Below, piece by piece: positions 43,701 through 52,746 of a stretch of DNA of 64,000 nucleotides. How positions within the stretch are numbered: the stretch's first letter is position 1; each line of letters begins with the position of its first letter. This DNA comes from Bog-950 sp964615305 (GTDB lineage Bacteria; Bacteroidota; Bacteroidia; Chitinophagales; LD1), in assembly GCA_964615305.1 (NCBI GenBank), contig CAZTNA010000008.1, positions 78,393-142,392 on the forward strand. The letters are read 5' to 3'. The translations under genes were made by a program, and so were the position numbers. Below the pieces are notes generated by a model, which worked only from the letters and a program-made list of their open reading frames with translations, was not told the origin of the DNA and searched no databases.

Positions 43701-46453
43701 CAACAGGCGGCATACCACCACTTAGTTACACCTGGAGCAGTGGCGCTACAACTGACTCCATCCAAAATCTTACAGCGGGAAGTTATTCTGTAACTATTAA
43801 TGATTCACAAGGGTGTTCAGGAAGTGCATCCGTTAATCTCACACAGCCACCGCAACTTACTCTTGCTGCAGCTCCTCAGAACATTAATTGCAACGGTGCA
43901 AACAACGGCACCATAACTCTAACAGCTGGCGGGGGAACTCCATCATATAGTTATTTATGGAATCCCGTTCAGTCCAATTCGCCAACAGCCACCGGCTTAG
44001 CCGCTGGAAACTATTCAGCAACAGTTACAGATGCTTTTGGTTGCACAGCTTCAGCAACAACTACAGTAAACGAACCAACAACGTTAGTTATAAATACAGT
44101 GGCGCATGATGCTACTTCTTTTGGAGGTAATGAAGGTTGGGTTTATGTACTTGCAAGCGGAGGTGTCCCGGCATATACTTATACATGGAACACAGGATCT
44201 ACCAATGATACTATCCAGAATCTTATGGCAGGAACTTACTATGTAACCGTTTGCGATGCTAATGGCTGTTGCCGACAAGACTCCGCTATTGTGAATGATC
44301 CGCCACCTATTTTACTCACCTTTGTAAACGTTCAAAATTTATGCTTTGGCGACTGTAATGGAACTTCAACTGTTTCTGCCAACGGAGGGATTGCACCTTA
44401 TGTTTTTGATTGGAGTACGGGTACAAGCAATAGCAGCTCAGTTAGCAATCTTTGTGCGGGAACATATACTGTAACAGCAACTGATAGTGCCGGGGTAAGC
44501 GTAAGTGCCAATGTTGTAATAACTGAGCCATCACAAATTTCTATAGTGTTCGACACGGTAGATATTAGTTGCTTTGGTGCTAACGATGGAAGTGCACTAG
44601 CTATTGCTACTGGTGGCACAGGTGGTTTTACTTACAGTTGGGGTGCAAGCGGTGCATTAAATCCAAATACTAATCTGGGGCCCGGAACATACACGGTTAC
44701 AGCCACCGATGCCAATGGCTGCACCGCACAAGCATCGTGGACGGCAATTGAGCCGCCACAATTAACTGTAGCCATATCATCTGTTACCAATGTTTCCTGT
44801 TTCGGAGGTAGTGATGGAACAGCTACAGCAACGGTTACTGGGGGAACACCCGCATACACTTATACTTGGAGTAATACGGCTTCCACCACCAATCCGGCTT
44901 CCGGTTTTATTGCCGGAAACCAAACGGTAACGGTTACTGATTCGCACCAATGCGCTGCTACCGCGTTGTTTTCAATTACAGAGCCAATACAGGTGACAGT
45001 AGCAGTCGTATCAACTGTAAATATTTTATGTAATGGTGGAACCAATGGTGTAGTTGACATTACCGCTTCAGGTGGAACACCGACATACAGTTACCTGTGG
45101 AGCAATAGTGCTACTTCAGAAGACTTAAATTCAGTAGGAGCTAACACCTATACAGTTACTGTTACTGACTCTAAATCATGCTCGGCATCTACATTAGCAA
45201 CACTTGCCGAACCAACTGCTATTTCTCTTTCGTTCAATCATACTGACCCATTATGTGCAGGCGATGCTAACGGCACATGCAGCGTTACATCTGCCGGAGG
45301 CACACCCGCTTACATTTATGATTGGGCTAATGAACCGGGTATTAATAATTTGCCATCGTTGCAAAATTTATCTGCCGGTGTTTATGATGTTACTGTTTAT
45401 GACAACAATCAATGTATAGCAACCGGCAGTGTAACCCTCACCGATCCTCCTGCGTTAATTGCTCAGCTCATAAACAAACAAGAAATTAGTTGTTCTAATG
45501 CAACTGATGGTTCTGTAGAGGTTAGTGTAAGCGGAGGAACACCTCCACTAAGTTATTTGTGGAGCAATGGTACCGCTACTTCTATTAATAACAACCTAGG
45601 TCCCGGAAATTATTTAGTAACAGTAACAGATAACAATGGCTGCTTTACCATACTGAATGAAGTTTTTGTTGCTCCGTGGCCTATATCAATAGATGTGCTT
45701 TCGGTTGACTCGGCATCTTGTCCCGAATACACCGATGGAGCCATTCATGTTTCAGCAATAGGTGGTACCCCCGGTGCCAATGTTCCTTATGAATATTCAA
45801 TTGATGGAATAAACTTTCAGGGCTCTGAATTTTTTCTTGATCTTCCGGCAGGGGTTTACGATATATTAATACGTGATAGTAAAGGGTGCACTAAAGACAC
45901 AACTGTAACTATTGGAGAACCACTAAAACCAACACTCAGCATTTTACCTCAGGACAGCATGGTGGAATTGGGCGAAAGCATTGTATTGGTTTCCAGCGTA
46001 AGTGTTTATAGCGGAGTAGATGTGAATTTTTATACCTGGTCACCTATTAGCGGTTTAAATTGCAGCGATTGTGCCTCGGTGGTGGCAACTCCTTATAAAC
46101 AAACCGAGTACACACTAACCTTAAACTATTTAGCTAATTGCAGCGTAAAGGAAACCGTAACAATAATGGTGGGTGACGGTGAAGATTTTTTTGTTCCCAC
46201 TGCATTTACACCCAACGGTGACGGCAATAATGACGTCTTTACTACATACGGAACCGGGTTGGCAAAAGTAAATCTGAAAGTATTTAATCGTTGGGGCGAA
46301 AAAGTTTACGATAGCGGCAATCAGTGGTTGGGATGGGATGGAACATATAAAGGCATTATTCAAAACCCAGGAGTTTATACCTACTATATCAATGCAGTTT
46401 ATTTGAATGGTAAAGAAAGAGAAAGAAAAGGGACGATAACGCTGGTGCGGTAA
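40796..46453 (+). CDS. Giant SprB-repeat adhesin with T9SS type B (CHU_C) C-terminus
   Basis: An 1885-residue surface protein, started at the ATG at 40796 because it opens a signal peptide (cleavage after about 23). The N-terminal domain (SHVMGADLSYVCNGNNNYTV, YRDCCG) is typical of Bacteroidota giants. Middle domains are PKD/Ig-like. About 945-1710 is an array of ten units of roughly 76 residues, each opening with a C-x-G-x2-[DN]-G motif (SCFGANDGSA, SCFGGSDGTA, LCNGGTNGVV): SprB repeats. The C-terminal 90 residues (VPTAFTPNGDGNNDVF, VFNRWGEKVY, GWDGTYKG) are the gliding-motility CHU_C domain that directs T9SS secretion. The PorP/SprF gene follows 141 bases later. A gliding or attachment adhesin is the likely role. 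Confidence 0.9.
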   Translation: MFLKKLYTALAIFMLLLSANQAEASHVMGADLSYVCNGNNNYTVILRLYRDCCGIDLTGPETMTAFNGCTNTAGPTFTLTMQGGSGTEVSELCGSQLAQSTCASPANCPANPQGSPATYPGVQAYTYVGNITLPSACSQWYLRYSTCCRNATISNGSSNDGIGIQALVNNTVDPATGLPYCNTSVTFNTQPVPFVCINSDFTYNNGAVDANGDSLRYVMINPLDDTYNSIPFAFPWSANYPVTTSPPNSFVFDSTTGLIAFTPPNQEVDVMAMRVEEYKNGVLVGSTMRDIQVTMLPCVISIPNQEPITNVQNGNQVDSLSVQVCPGTPLTFDISCTDPNNHDITLTSNINGTPSAIPGAVMAQIGTGDTVIARVNWTPLPGDTGCHNFLLTAKNDDCPINGSFTRAYTICVYTEVQLLTASTTYCGTPVQLTATGGTNFTWTPSAGPNAVSNPNIYNPTVTPTTNTMYYFTSDCGTDSVLVNAAPPFTYDAGPGGNICQNGQLHLNATTDNLYAPYSFQWVPSTELYDPVSNLLNDTIPNPVASPLVTTKYYCYITGANGCTNLDSVTINVNGSGPNIVAQANPTLVCPNDPVQLNIVTNPQSCGLNQTPCQGHQVMAQVGTGTASYPASPTNYPTIYGHYRKSARHQFLYRQNELVALIGSGGTIDSIAFYMDLVTTPAIDSLDNFTIKMACTQATDLSTWQSGLVTVFNPKKVMLPNADGWIIHPLDFKYDWDGTSNLVVDVCFNTTSASQLNRKMQVTPTAFNSVYFSSGNTDQCGNTGTPQANVNRPNTRFHVCVTDVAGLPIAWTPASGPNAPTPTNIVNPVAHPVTPVIYTVDVTALNGCHSQDFVYVNVDTALRFSAFPNDTFFCSPTSVALTTVTTSSVGMPPSGAYQWTNLTTNTPAGTGQSITVNPAVTTDYLCTLTGAACTLRDTIHIVVGSSIPISMVVDSIDCFGMTNGKIRALPTGGIPPLSYTWSSGATTDSIQNLTAGSYSVTINDSQGCSGSASVNLTQPPQLTLAAAPQNINCNGANNGTITLTAGGGTPSYSYLWNPVQSNSPTATGLAAGNYSATVTDAFGCTASATTTVNEPTTLVINTVAHDATSFGGNEGWVYVLASGGVPAYTYTWNTGSTNDTIQNLMAGTYYVTVCDANGCCRQDSAIVNDPPPILLTFVNVQNLCFGDCNGTSTVSANGGIAPYVFDWSTGTSNSSSVSNLCAGTYTVTATDSAGVSVSANVVITEPSQISIVFDTVDISCFGANDGSALAIATGGTGGFTYSWGASGALNPNTNLGPGTYTVTATDANGCTAQASWTAIEPPQLTVAISSVTNVSCFGGSDGTATATVTGGTPAYTYTWSNTASTTNPASGFIAGNQTVTVTDSHQCAATALFSITEPIQVTVAVVSTVNILCNGGTNGVVDITASGGTPTYSYLWSNSATSEDLNSVGANTYTVTVTDSKSCSASTLATLAEPTAISLSFNHTDPLCAGDANGTCSVTSAGGTPAYIYDWANEPGINNLPSLQNLSAGVYDVTVYDNNQCIATGSVTLTDPPALIAQLINKQEISCSNATDGSVEVSVSGGTPPLSYLWSNGTATSINNNLGPGNYLVTVTDNNGCFTILNEVFVAPWPISIDVLSVDSASCPEYTDGAIHVSAIGGTPGANVPYEYSIDGINFQGSEFFLDLPAGVYDILIRDSKGCTKDTTVTIGEPLKPTLSILPQDSMVELGESIVLVSSVSVYSGVDVNFYTWSPISGLNCSDCASVVATPYKQTEYTLTLNYLANCSVKETVTIMVGDGEDFFVPTAFTPNGDGNNDVFTTYGTGLAKVNLKVFNRWGEKVYDSGNQWLGWDGTYKGIIQNPGVYTYYINAVYLNGKERERKGTITLVR

Positions 46454-46594
46454 AAAAATAACCAGGCAGAGGTGTAACCTTTGTCTGATTAAAACGGTAA
46501 AAGGAATGGCATAGTCTGACAAATATTTGTTTGAAAGATTTTGCGGAATCGAAATATTTATATTTTAGTTAACAGTTTTAATTAAACCGAGACA

Positions 46595-47665
46595 ATGAAG
46601 AAAGTTTTACCTCTGCTTGTGATGGTTGTGATGATGATGAAGGCATCAGCACAAGACCCACACTTCTCACAATTTTACATGTCACCTCTCTATCTTAATC
46701 CTGCAATGACAGGTGCTTTTGATGGCAACTACCGGTTAACCGGTTTGTTCCGCGGGCAGTGGGGAGAAATTCTCCGCAACGAGTCAACACCAATGTATCG
46801 CACATATACATTCTCTGCTGACTTTAGAACCAACAAAGGCTTTATGAAAGGCGATGCATTTGGTTTTGGTGCTTCATTTATTGGAGACCAGGCAGGTGAA
46901 TCGAAATTTGGTTATAACGTAGGCGGCTTGGCCATAGCTTATCACAAATCATTAAACTCACGACACACCAATTTTCTTACACTCGGGTTTTCTTCACAGA
47001 TTTTCCAGCAAACCATTGACTTCAGCCGCCTGCAGTTTGGTAGCCAATGGGATGGAAGTTCTTACAATGCGTTGCTTCCAACAAACGAATTTTTAGTGGA
47101 CAACCGCTTTATGTACTGGGATGTAAATGCAGGCTTGCTGTGGTATATGAAAATCTCTAAACGCACAAGTGTTTATGTTGGAGCATCGGTGTTTCATATC
47201 AACCGCCCGGCTATTTCGTTCCGGGGCGACAAAAATGTAAAGTTGAACATGAAAATTGTTGGGCATGGTGGTGTTCGTTTTCCACTGAAGGGTCGTTTTG
47301 ATATGCAACCGAAGTTTATTGTAATGAGTCAAGGCAAATCTTTAGAAATGATATTAGCTACTGACTTCCGTATTTTGTTTGAAGAAAGATACCCGGACGG
47401 CAACCACTTTAAAATAGGTGCTATGTTCCGTATGGTAGGTGGTGATGCAAACGCTCCATGGAGAGACAAAAGAATGGTGGGAGAATCAGTGGCTCTTACT
47501 GCAGGATTTGTATGGAGTGGATTGGAGTTGGGCGTAGCGTATGATATAAACGTATCTGAACTTATCAGTGGTTCTAAGTCACGCGGTGGATTTGAAGTTG
47601 GTTTAGCATACGTAGGTAAGTGGAAAAAGAGAGGCCCGCAAACTATTTACTGTCCAAGATTCTAA
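46595..47665 (+). CDS. PorP/SprF family T9SS outer-membrane protein
   Basis: A 356-residue predicted beta-barrel. The signal peptide (about 1-19) is followed by the signature QDPHFSQFYMSPLYLNPAMTG. FRGQWGEI, SFIGDQAGESKFGYN and the C-terminal GLELGVAYDINVSEL are also typical. In Flavobacterium johnsoniae, SprF is needed for secretion and surface attachment of SprB, and such genes usually lie just after a large CHU_C adhesin gene. The position here after the giant SprB-repeat gene fits that pairing, so this is probably its dedicated secretion partner. A terminator follows. Confidence 0.9.
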   Translation: MKKVLPLLVMVVMMMKASAQDPHFSQFYMSPLYLNPAMTGAFDGNYRLTGLFRGQWGEILRNESTPMYRTYTFSADFRTNKGFMKGDAFGFGASFIGDQAGESKFGYNVGGLAIAYHKSLNSRHTNFLTLGFSSQIFQQTIDFSRLQFGSQWDGSSYNALLPTNEFLVDNRFMYWDVNAGLLWYMKISKRTSVYVGASVFHINRPAISFRGDKNVKLNMKIVGHGGVRFPLKGRFDMQPKFIVMSQGKSLEMILATDFRILFEERYPDGNHFKIGAMFRMVGGDANAPWRDKRMVGESVALTAGFVWSGLELGVAYDINVSELISGSKSRGGFEVGLAYVGKWKKRGPQTIYCPRF

Positions 47666-47683
47666 TTGCTTGATAGCATGTAT

Positions 47684-47728
47684 AAAAAGCAAAAGCCGCT
47701 CAACAATAAAGAGCGGCTTTTGCTTTTT
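47684..47728 (+). terminator. Rho-independent terminator after PorP/SprF
   Basis: Perfect 18-base arms (47684-47701 and 47711-47728) with a 9-base loop, ending in TTTTT. It is symmetrical enough to work on both strands. Confidence 0.9.
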
Positions 47729-47817
47729 ACAGAAGCAGTAAGATACATATGGTTTCAATGTTACCACCTTGGTTAATCTTAACACAGCTGACCTATATTA
47801 GCTTTCATCGAAAAATC

Positions 47818-47825
47818 TACATTTG
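47818..47825 (+). promoter_or_regulatory. -7 promoter element of the CotH gene
   Basis: A perfect TACATTTG, 25 bases before the ATG at 47851. No convincing -33 TTG is seen at the usual distance. Confidence 0.45.
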
Positions 47826-47850
47826 ATAGCTTTTTTTTAAACCTAATTTC

Positions 47851-50800
47851 ATGCACTACGCCAAACGATTTTTATTTTTTCCGTTAATGCTTTGTTGTGT
47901 TTTTGTTGCACATAGTCAGGTGCTCATAAACGAGTACTCCGCTGCAAACAAGTCTAACTACGTAAACAATGGTGACTACTACGACTGGATAGAGATTTAT
48001 AATGCCGGAGGTACTTCTGTAAATATTGGTGGTTATCATCTTTCCGACAACCGTATGGACCCAATGAAGTACACCATACCATCAGGAGTGAACCTAGCGG
48101 CCGGAGGCAGAAGAATTTTTATATGCAGTGGTGACAGCGGATTTTTTGGCGGCCAGTATCACACCAATTTTGAGCTTACACAAAGTAATTATACCGAAGA
48201 AGTTTGCTTGACAAATGCTTCAGGTGTTTTTCTTGATTCACTTAGTATAATGCCCTGCCGTAAAAATCATTCTCGCGGTCGGGCCACTGATGGTTCGCCA
48301 AATTGGCGCGTGTTTCAAACACCTACACCAAACGCATCAAACGCCACACAAACCGCTTACATCGAATATGTGCCTAAGCCGGTATTTAGCACTGGTGCGG
48401 GTTTTTATACAGGCACACAAACAGTTACACTCACCTGCCCTCAGGCAAACACAAACATCTATTACACAACTAACGGCATAGTGCCCACCAGCACCCCTTC
48501 GGCCACTAATTTCTTATATACAGGGCCTATCACAGTTTCTGCCACACAAACTATTCGTGCTGCTGCCTATGATGTAGGAACCACCTATGCGCGCAGCTTT
48601 ACTGTTACTAACACTTTCTTCATCAACGAACCCGCGCACACTTACCCCATCTGGTCTATTTGCGGCAACATGATTACAGGCGGAAGCGCTTTTTTTAATA
48701 CAGGCGCTGAAACCGAAGTAAGTGCCGAATACTTTGGCACTGATGATATTCGTATTTTTCAAATGGAAGGCGACATACGAAAACACGGAAACGATTCTTG
48801 GGCGTACGATCAGCAGGGTATGCGTTTTTACGTGCGCGATGAATACGGATACGCCAACAAAATGTATCATAAGTTTTTTCCTACATCGCCACGAACCGAT
48901 TTTGATGTTATAATTATTAAAGCTGCAGGCTCTGATAATTTCCCTGATGGAGGTATAAGCCCTCCAAACCGCGTAACACACAACCGCGATGCATACGTGC
49001 AAACTTTAACCGAAAAATTTGATTTGAATCTAGATGTAAGAAGACTTAAAAATGCACTCACTTTTGTAAATGGAGGATACTACGGTATTTACGAAACCAG
49101 AGAGCGAATAGACGTAGATTATACGGAGTATTACTATGGTGCTGAAGAAAAATGGGTGGATATGCTCGAGTATTGGGGAGGTATGCAGATAGTAGCCGGC
49201 AGCGATACCGGTTGGAACAATCTCTTTACTTACATTACTACAAATAGTATGGCCGTAGCGGCAAACTATAACTACGTAATGTCACAACTCGATCCATTGA
49301 GCTTAATTGACTACATAGTGCTGAATACCTATACCGTAAACAGCGACTGGTTAGATTGGAACACTGCTTGGTGGCGTTCGCGAGAGCCGGGCAACAAAGT
49401 TCGTTGGCGGTATAAACTATGGGATCAGGATAACACATTTAATCTCGGGGAAAACTATACCGGTTTGCCAAACACCGGAAACACAGCATCACCTTGTGAT
49501 ATTCAAAGCGACCCATCCTTTGCTAATACCAATGACCCTGATATTGGGCACATACGCATCTTTAACCGGTTAATGCAAAATCCGAATTTCGAGCAGCTAT
49601 ACATTACACGTTATGCAGATTTAATAAACACAGCTTTTGTATGCCCCAGCATGCTGAACCATTTCGACACAATGATGGCACGATTAACTCCCGAAATGCC
49701 AAGACATATTGCTCGTTGGGGAAGTAGCATGGCGCAGCGAACAACTAATATCAATTTTACAAGAACTCAAATATCTGGCAGATGTAACAACGTAGTAACC
49801 GGATTAGGCCCTTGCTATTCAATTACAGGCCCATATACACTCAAGGTAAATGTATCGCCAGCCTGTGCTGGCACCATTACTCTTAACACTATAACTCCTG
49901 ACCAATATCCGTTTACAGGTACTTATTATGGAGGCGTAACCACCACCCTGCAAGCCAACCCCGCAACCGGTTGGCAGTTTAGCCATTGGACAACAATTAG
50001 TCATACACTAAACCCTAATTCAAATGTTGACAGCGTTTGGTTTGACATGAATAACACGGGCGACTCCGTAGTTGCTGTATTCACACAGATAAACCCTACC
50101 CCAGGCAACTTAACTGTACAAATTGTCGGCAATAACCCCGGGGCGGTAACAATAAACGGCACACCTGTTACCAACGGCCAGGTAGTTCAATACATGCTCG
50201 GCACACAACTGAATGTGGCCGCAACACCCATTCCTACCTGCACATTTTACAAATGGGAACTACATCATAGTTTAATATACCCGGTAGATACGCTTGAAAC
50301 CGGCTATTTTTGTTTTCGTCAAAACGATACATTAAAAGTTACGTTTGATCAATGTAATGTTTTAGACACAAATTATTTGACAGTTATTGTTGTACAGCCC
50401 GGATACGGTAATGTAACCATCAACTCTATCCCCGTGCCTGCACCGGTTACTATTCCGGTGCCTGATAATACTTTGCTGAACTTAGTTGCAACAGCTAACA
50501 CAGGTTACACATTTAGCAACTGGGCTATGATGCACCATTCTGTAAGCCCAAGCAACAACAATGCTGCAGGAAGTTTTACGATTACCGAGGACGATACACT
50601 ATATGCTTATTTCCTGGCACCCGATTCATTTAATCTTACCGTAAATGTAAATCCGTTAGCCGGTGGTAATGTGAGTGTAAATGGAAATACACCACCAATT
50701 TATCCGACAGTTTGGCGATTTGCTGGTGGCACACCTTTAAATGTAATAGCTACAGCGTTGACCGGTTACACATTTGTCAACTGGGCTTTGCTACACCACA

Positions 50801-52627
50801 CCCTTACACCAAACAACACAACAGCAAATGCAAGCTTTACTATTACTGCTGACGATACATTAACCGCTTTCTTTACACAAGTACCGGATAGTTTTAATCT
50901 CACAGTTATGGTTAACCCGTTGGTTGGAGGAAATGTTAGCGTGAATGGAGTAACTCCGGGTAGTTATCCAACAGTTTACCGTTATCAAACGGGTACAGCA
51001 TTAAATATTATTGCATCACAGAATGGTGGCTACACATTTACTAACTGGGCCCTGCTTCATCATACACTTACGCCTAATAACACCACCGCCAACGCATCGT
51101 TCAACATAACGGCTGACGATACACTGGTTGCCAATTTTACTTTAATTCCCGTGCCTGATACGTTTAATCTCACTGTATTGGTAAATCCGGGTGGCGGAGG
51201 AAATGTGAGTGTTAACGGAACTACTCCACCTTCGTATCCTGCGGTATTACAATTTGTGGATGGAACTCCGGTCAACATTGTTGCATCACAGAATGGTGGT
51301 TACACATTTACCAACTGGACCCTGCTTCATCATACACTTACGCCTAATAACACCACCGCCAACGCATCGTTCAANNNNNNNNNNNNNNNNNNNNNNNNNN
51401 NNNNNNNNNNNNNNNNNNNNNNNNNNNNNNNNNNNNNNNNNNNNNNNNNNNNNNNNNNNNNNNNNNNNNNNNNNCATAACGGCTGACGATACACTGGTTG
51501 CCAATTTTACTTTAATACCTACAAACGACACCTTTGCCATTGTTGTGCAAGCATTTCCTCCGGCAGGTGGAAATGTTACCGTAAATGGAACTACTATCAG
51601 CACATATCCTACTACACTACTAGTAGCGGACGGAACCATTTTAAGTGTATCTGCAGCAGCAAATACGGGGTATAATTTTTTGAGCTGGCATGTGGTATAT
51701 CAGACGCCTTTGCCAAACAATCAGGCAAACCCAATGAGTTTTACAGTTCATCAGGCAGACACCATCTATGCATTTTTTGATGTTATTCCACAACACGAGT
51801 TGGTAGTGCAAGCAGTACCGGCCACTGGTGGCAGCATTACCGTTAACGGAAATACTTACACTACATTTCCACAAATAGTTTCAGCACTGAATGGAACCAA
51901 CATAGACGCATCGTACGCGCTGAACCCGGGTTTTAGCTTTATTAACTGGCAGTTATTAAATCATGCGGCACTGCCGACCGATACTTCTAATCCTATTGGA
52001 TTTGTGTTAACGCAAAGTGATACACTTTATGCTTACTTCAGACGCGATTCATTTACAATTACTGTTGATGTTCGACCAAATGTATTAGCTGGCGATGTTA
52101 AGATTGCCGGCTTTACTCCAACTACTTACCCCTACACATTTACGGTTGAAGAAGGAATAAATATTGACTTTGAAGCATTAGGCAATGTGGTTAATACTTC
52201 CAACCACACCTACAACTATGTGTTTGATCACTACGATTTTATTTACCATACACCTAACCCTGACAGCTTAACTCCTATAGTATTTATACAGGTTGAAAAC
52301 CCCGACACTGTAATTGCATATTTTATAGACAAAGTAGTTGATACAGATACAACACTAAACGTTTGGATACCATCTGCGTTTACTCCAGACGGGGTAAATA
52401 GTGTTTTCAGGGTTCACCCACGCAGCGAAGTACTGGCAGAATTTGACATGCGTATATACAACCGATGGGGGCAAAAAGTATTTGAAAGTAATTCGCAGCA
52501 GCACGGATGGAATGGCGAATTCAATCAGAAGCCTTGCGCTTTGGGTGTTTATAGTTATATGGTTGTTGGTAAACGCATGACCGGTGAAGAGGTGTTTATC
52601 AAAGGAACCGTAACACTAATCCGGTAA
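47851..52627 (+). CDS. CotH-type surface protein with InlB-like repeats and CHU_C C-terminus (contains gap)
   Basis: One gene split by 100 N. The signal peptide is 1-23. It is followed by a lamin-tail domain (about 24-135; VLINEYSAANKSNYVNNGD), a chitobiase C-terminal-like domain (about 175-240; NIYYTTNGIVPTS) and a CotH domain (about 260-620; RYKLWDQDNTF). Then come about eight divergent InlB-type B repeats of 80-90 residues, the CHU_C T9SS domain (IPSAFTPDGVNSVF, IYNRWGQKVF) and the stop at 52627. The part before the gap and the part after it are in different frames only because the N run is 100 long. Joined without it, TTCAA + CATAACGG reads on in frame. CotH proteins can be protein or spore-coat kinases; its target here is unknown. 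Confidence 0.85.
50623..51374 (+). repeat. Tandem InlB-like repeat units
   Basis: Units begin at 50623, 50887 and 51157 (periods 264 and 270 bases) with GAT-T/A-x-x-TTTAATCT. The last two are nearly identical near their ends: about 90 bases before 51104 recur before 51374 with three differences. This explains the failed assembly next to them. Confidence 0.85.
51375..51474. other. Assembly gap (100 N)
   Basis: Exactly 100 N, a placeholder length. It lies inside the repeat array of the CotH gene, at the point where one repeat's TTCAA would continue as CATAACGG in an earlier copy (51105). The true length is probably zero or a whole number of repeat units. Confidence 0.95.
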
Positions 52628-52657
52628 CACAATTATTGCCCCGAAAATTATTTTCAA

Positions 52658-52695
52658 AACAAAGCCGGAGCAATGTGCTTCGGCTTTGTTGTTTC
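52658..52695 (+). terminator. Terminator after the CotH gene
   Basis: A hairpin of AACAAAGCCG (52658-52667) with CGGCTTTGTT (52681-52690), extended inward by GAGC/GCTT around a 5-base loop. TGTTTCTG follows. It lies 30 bases after the stop. Confidence 0.75.
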
Positions 52696-52746
52696 TGCTT
52701 AAATTTTTTTCGTGGAAATGACACATCTCTTTATCATTACTCACCC

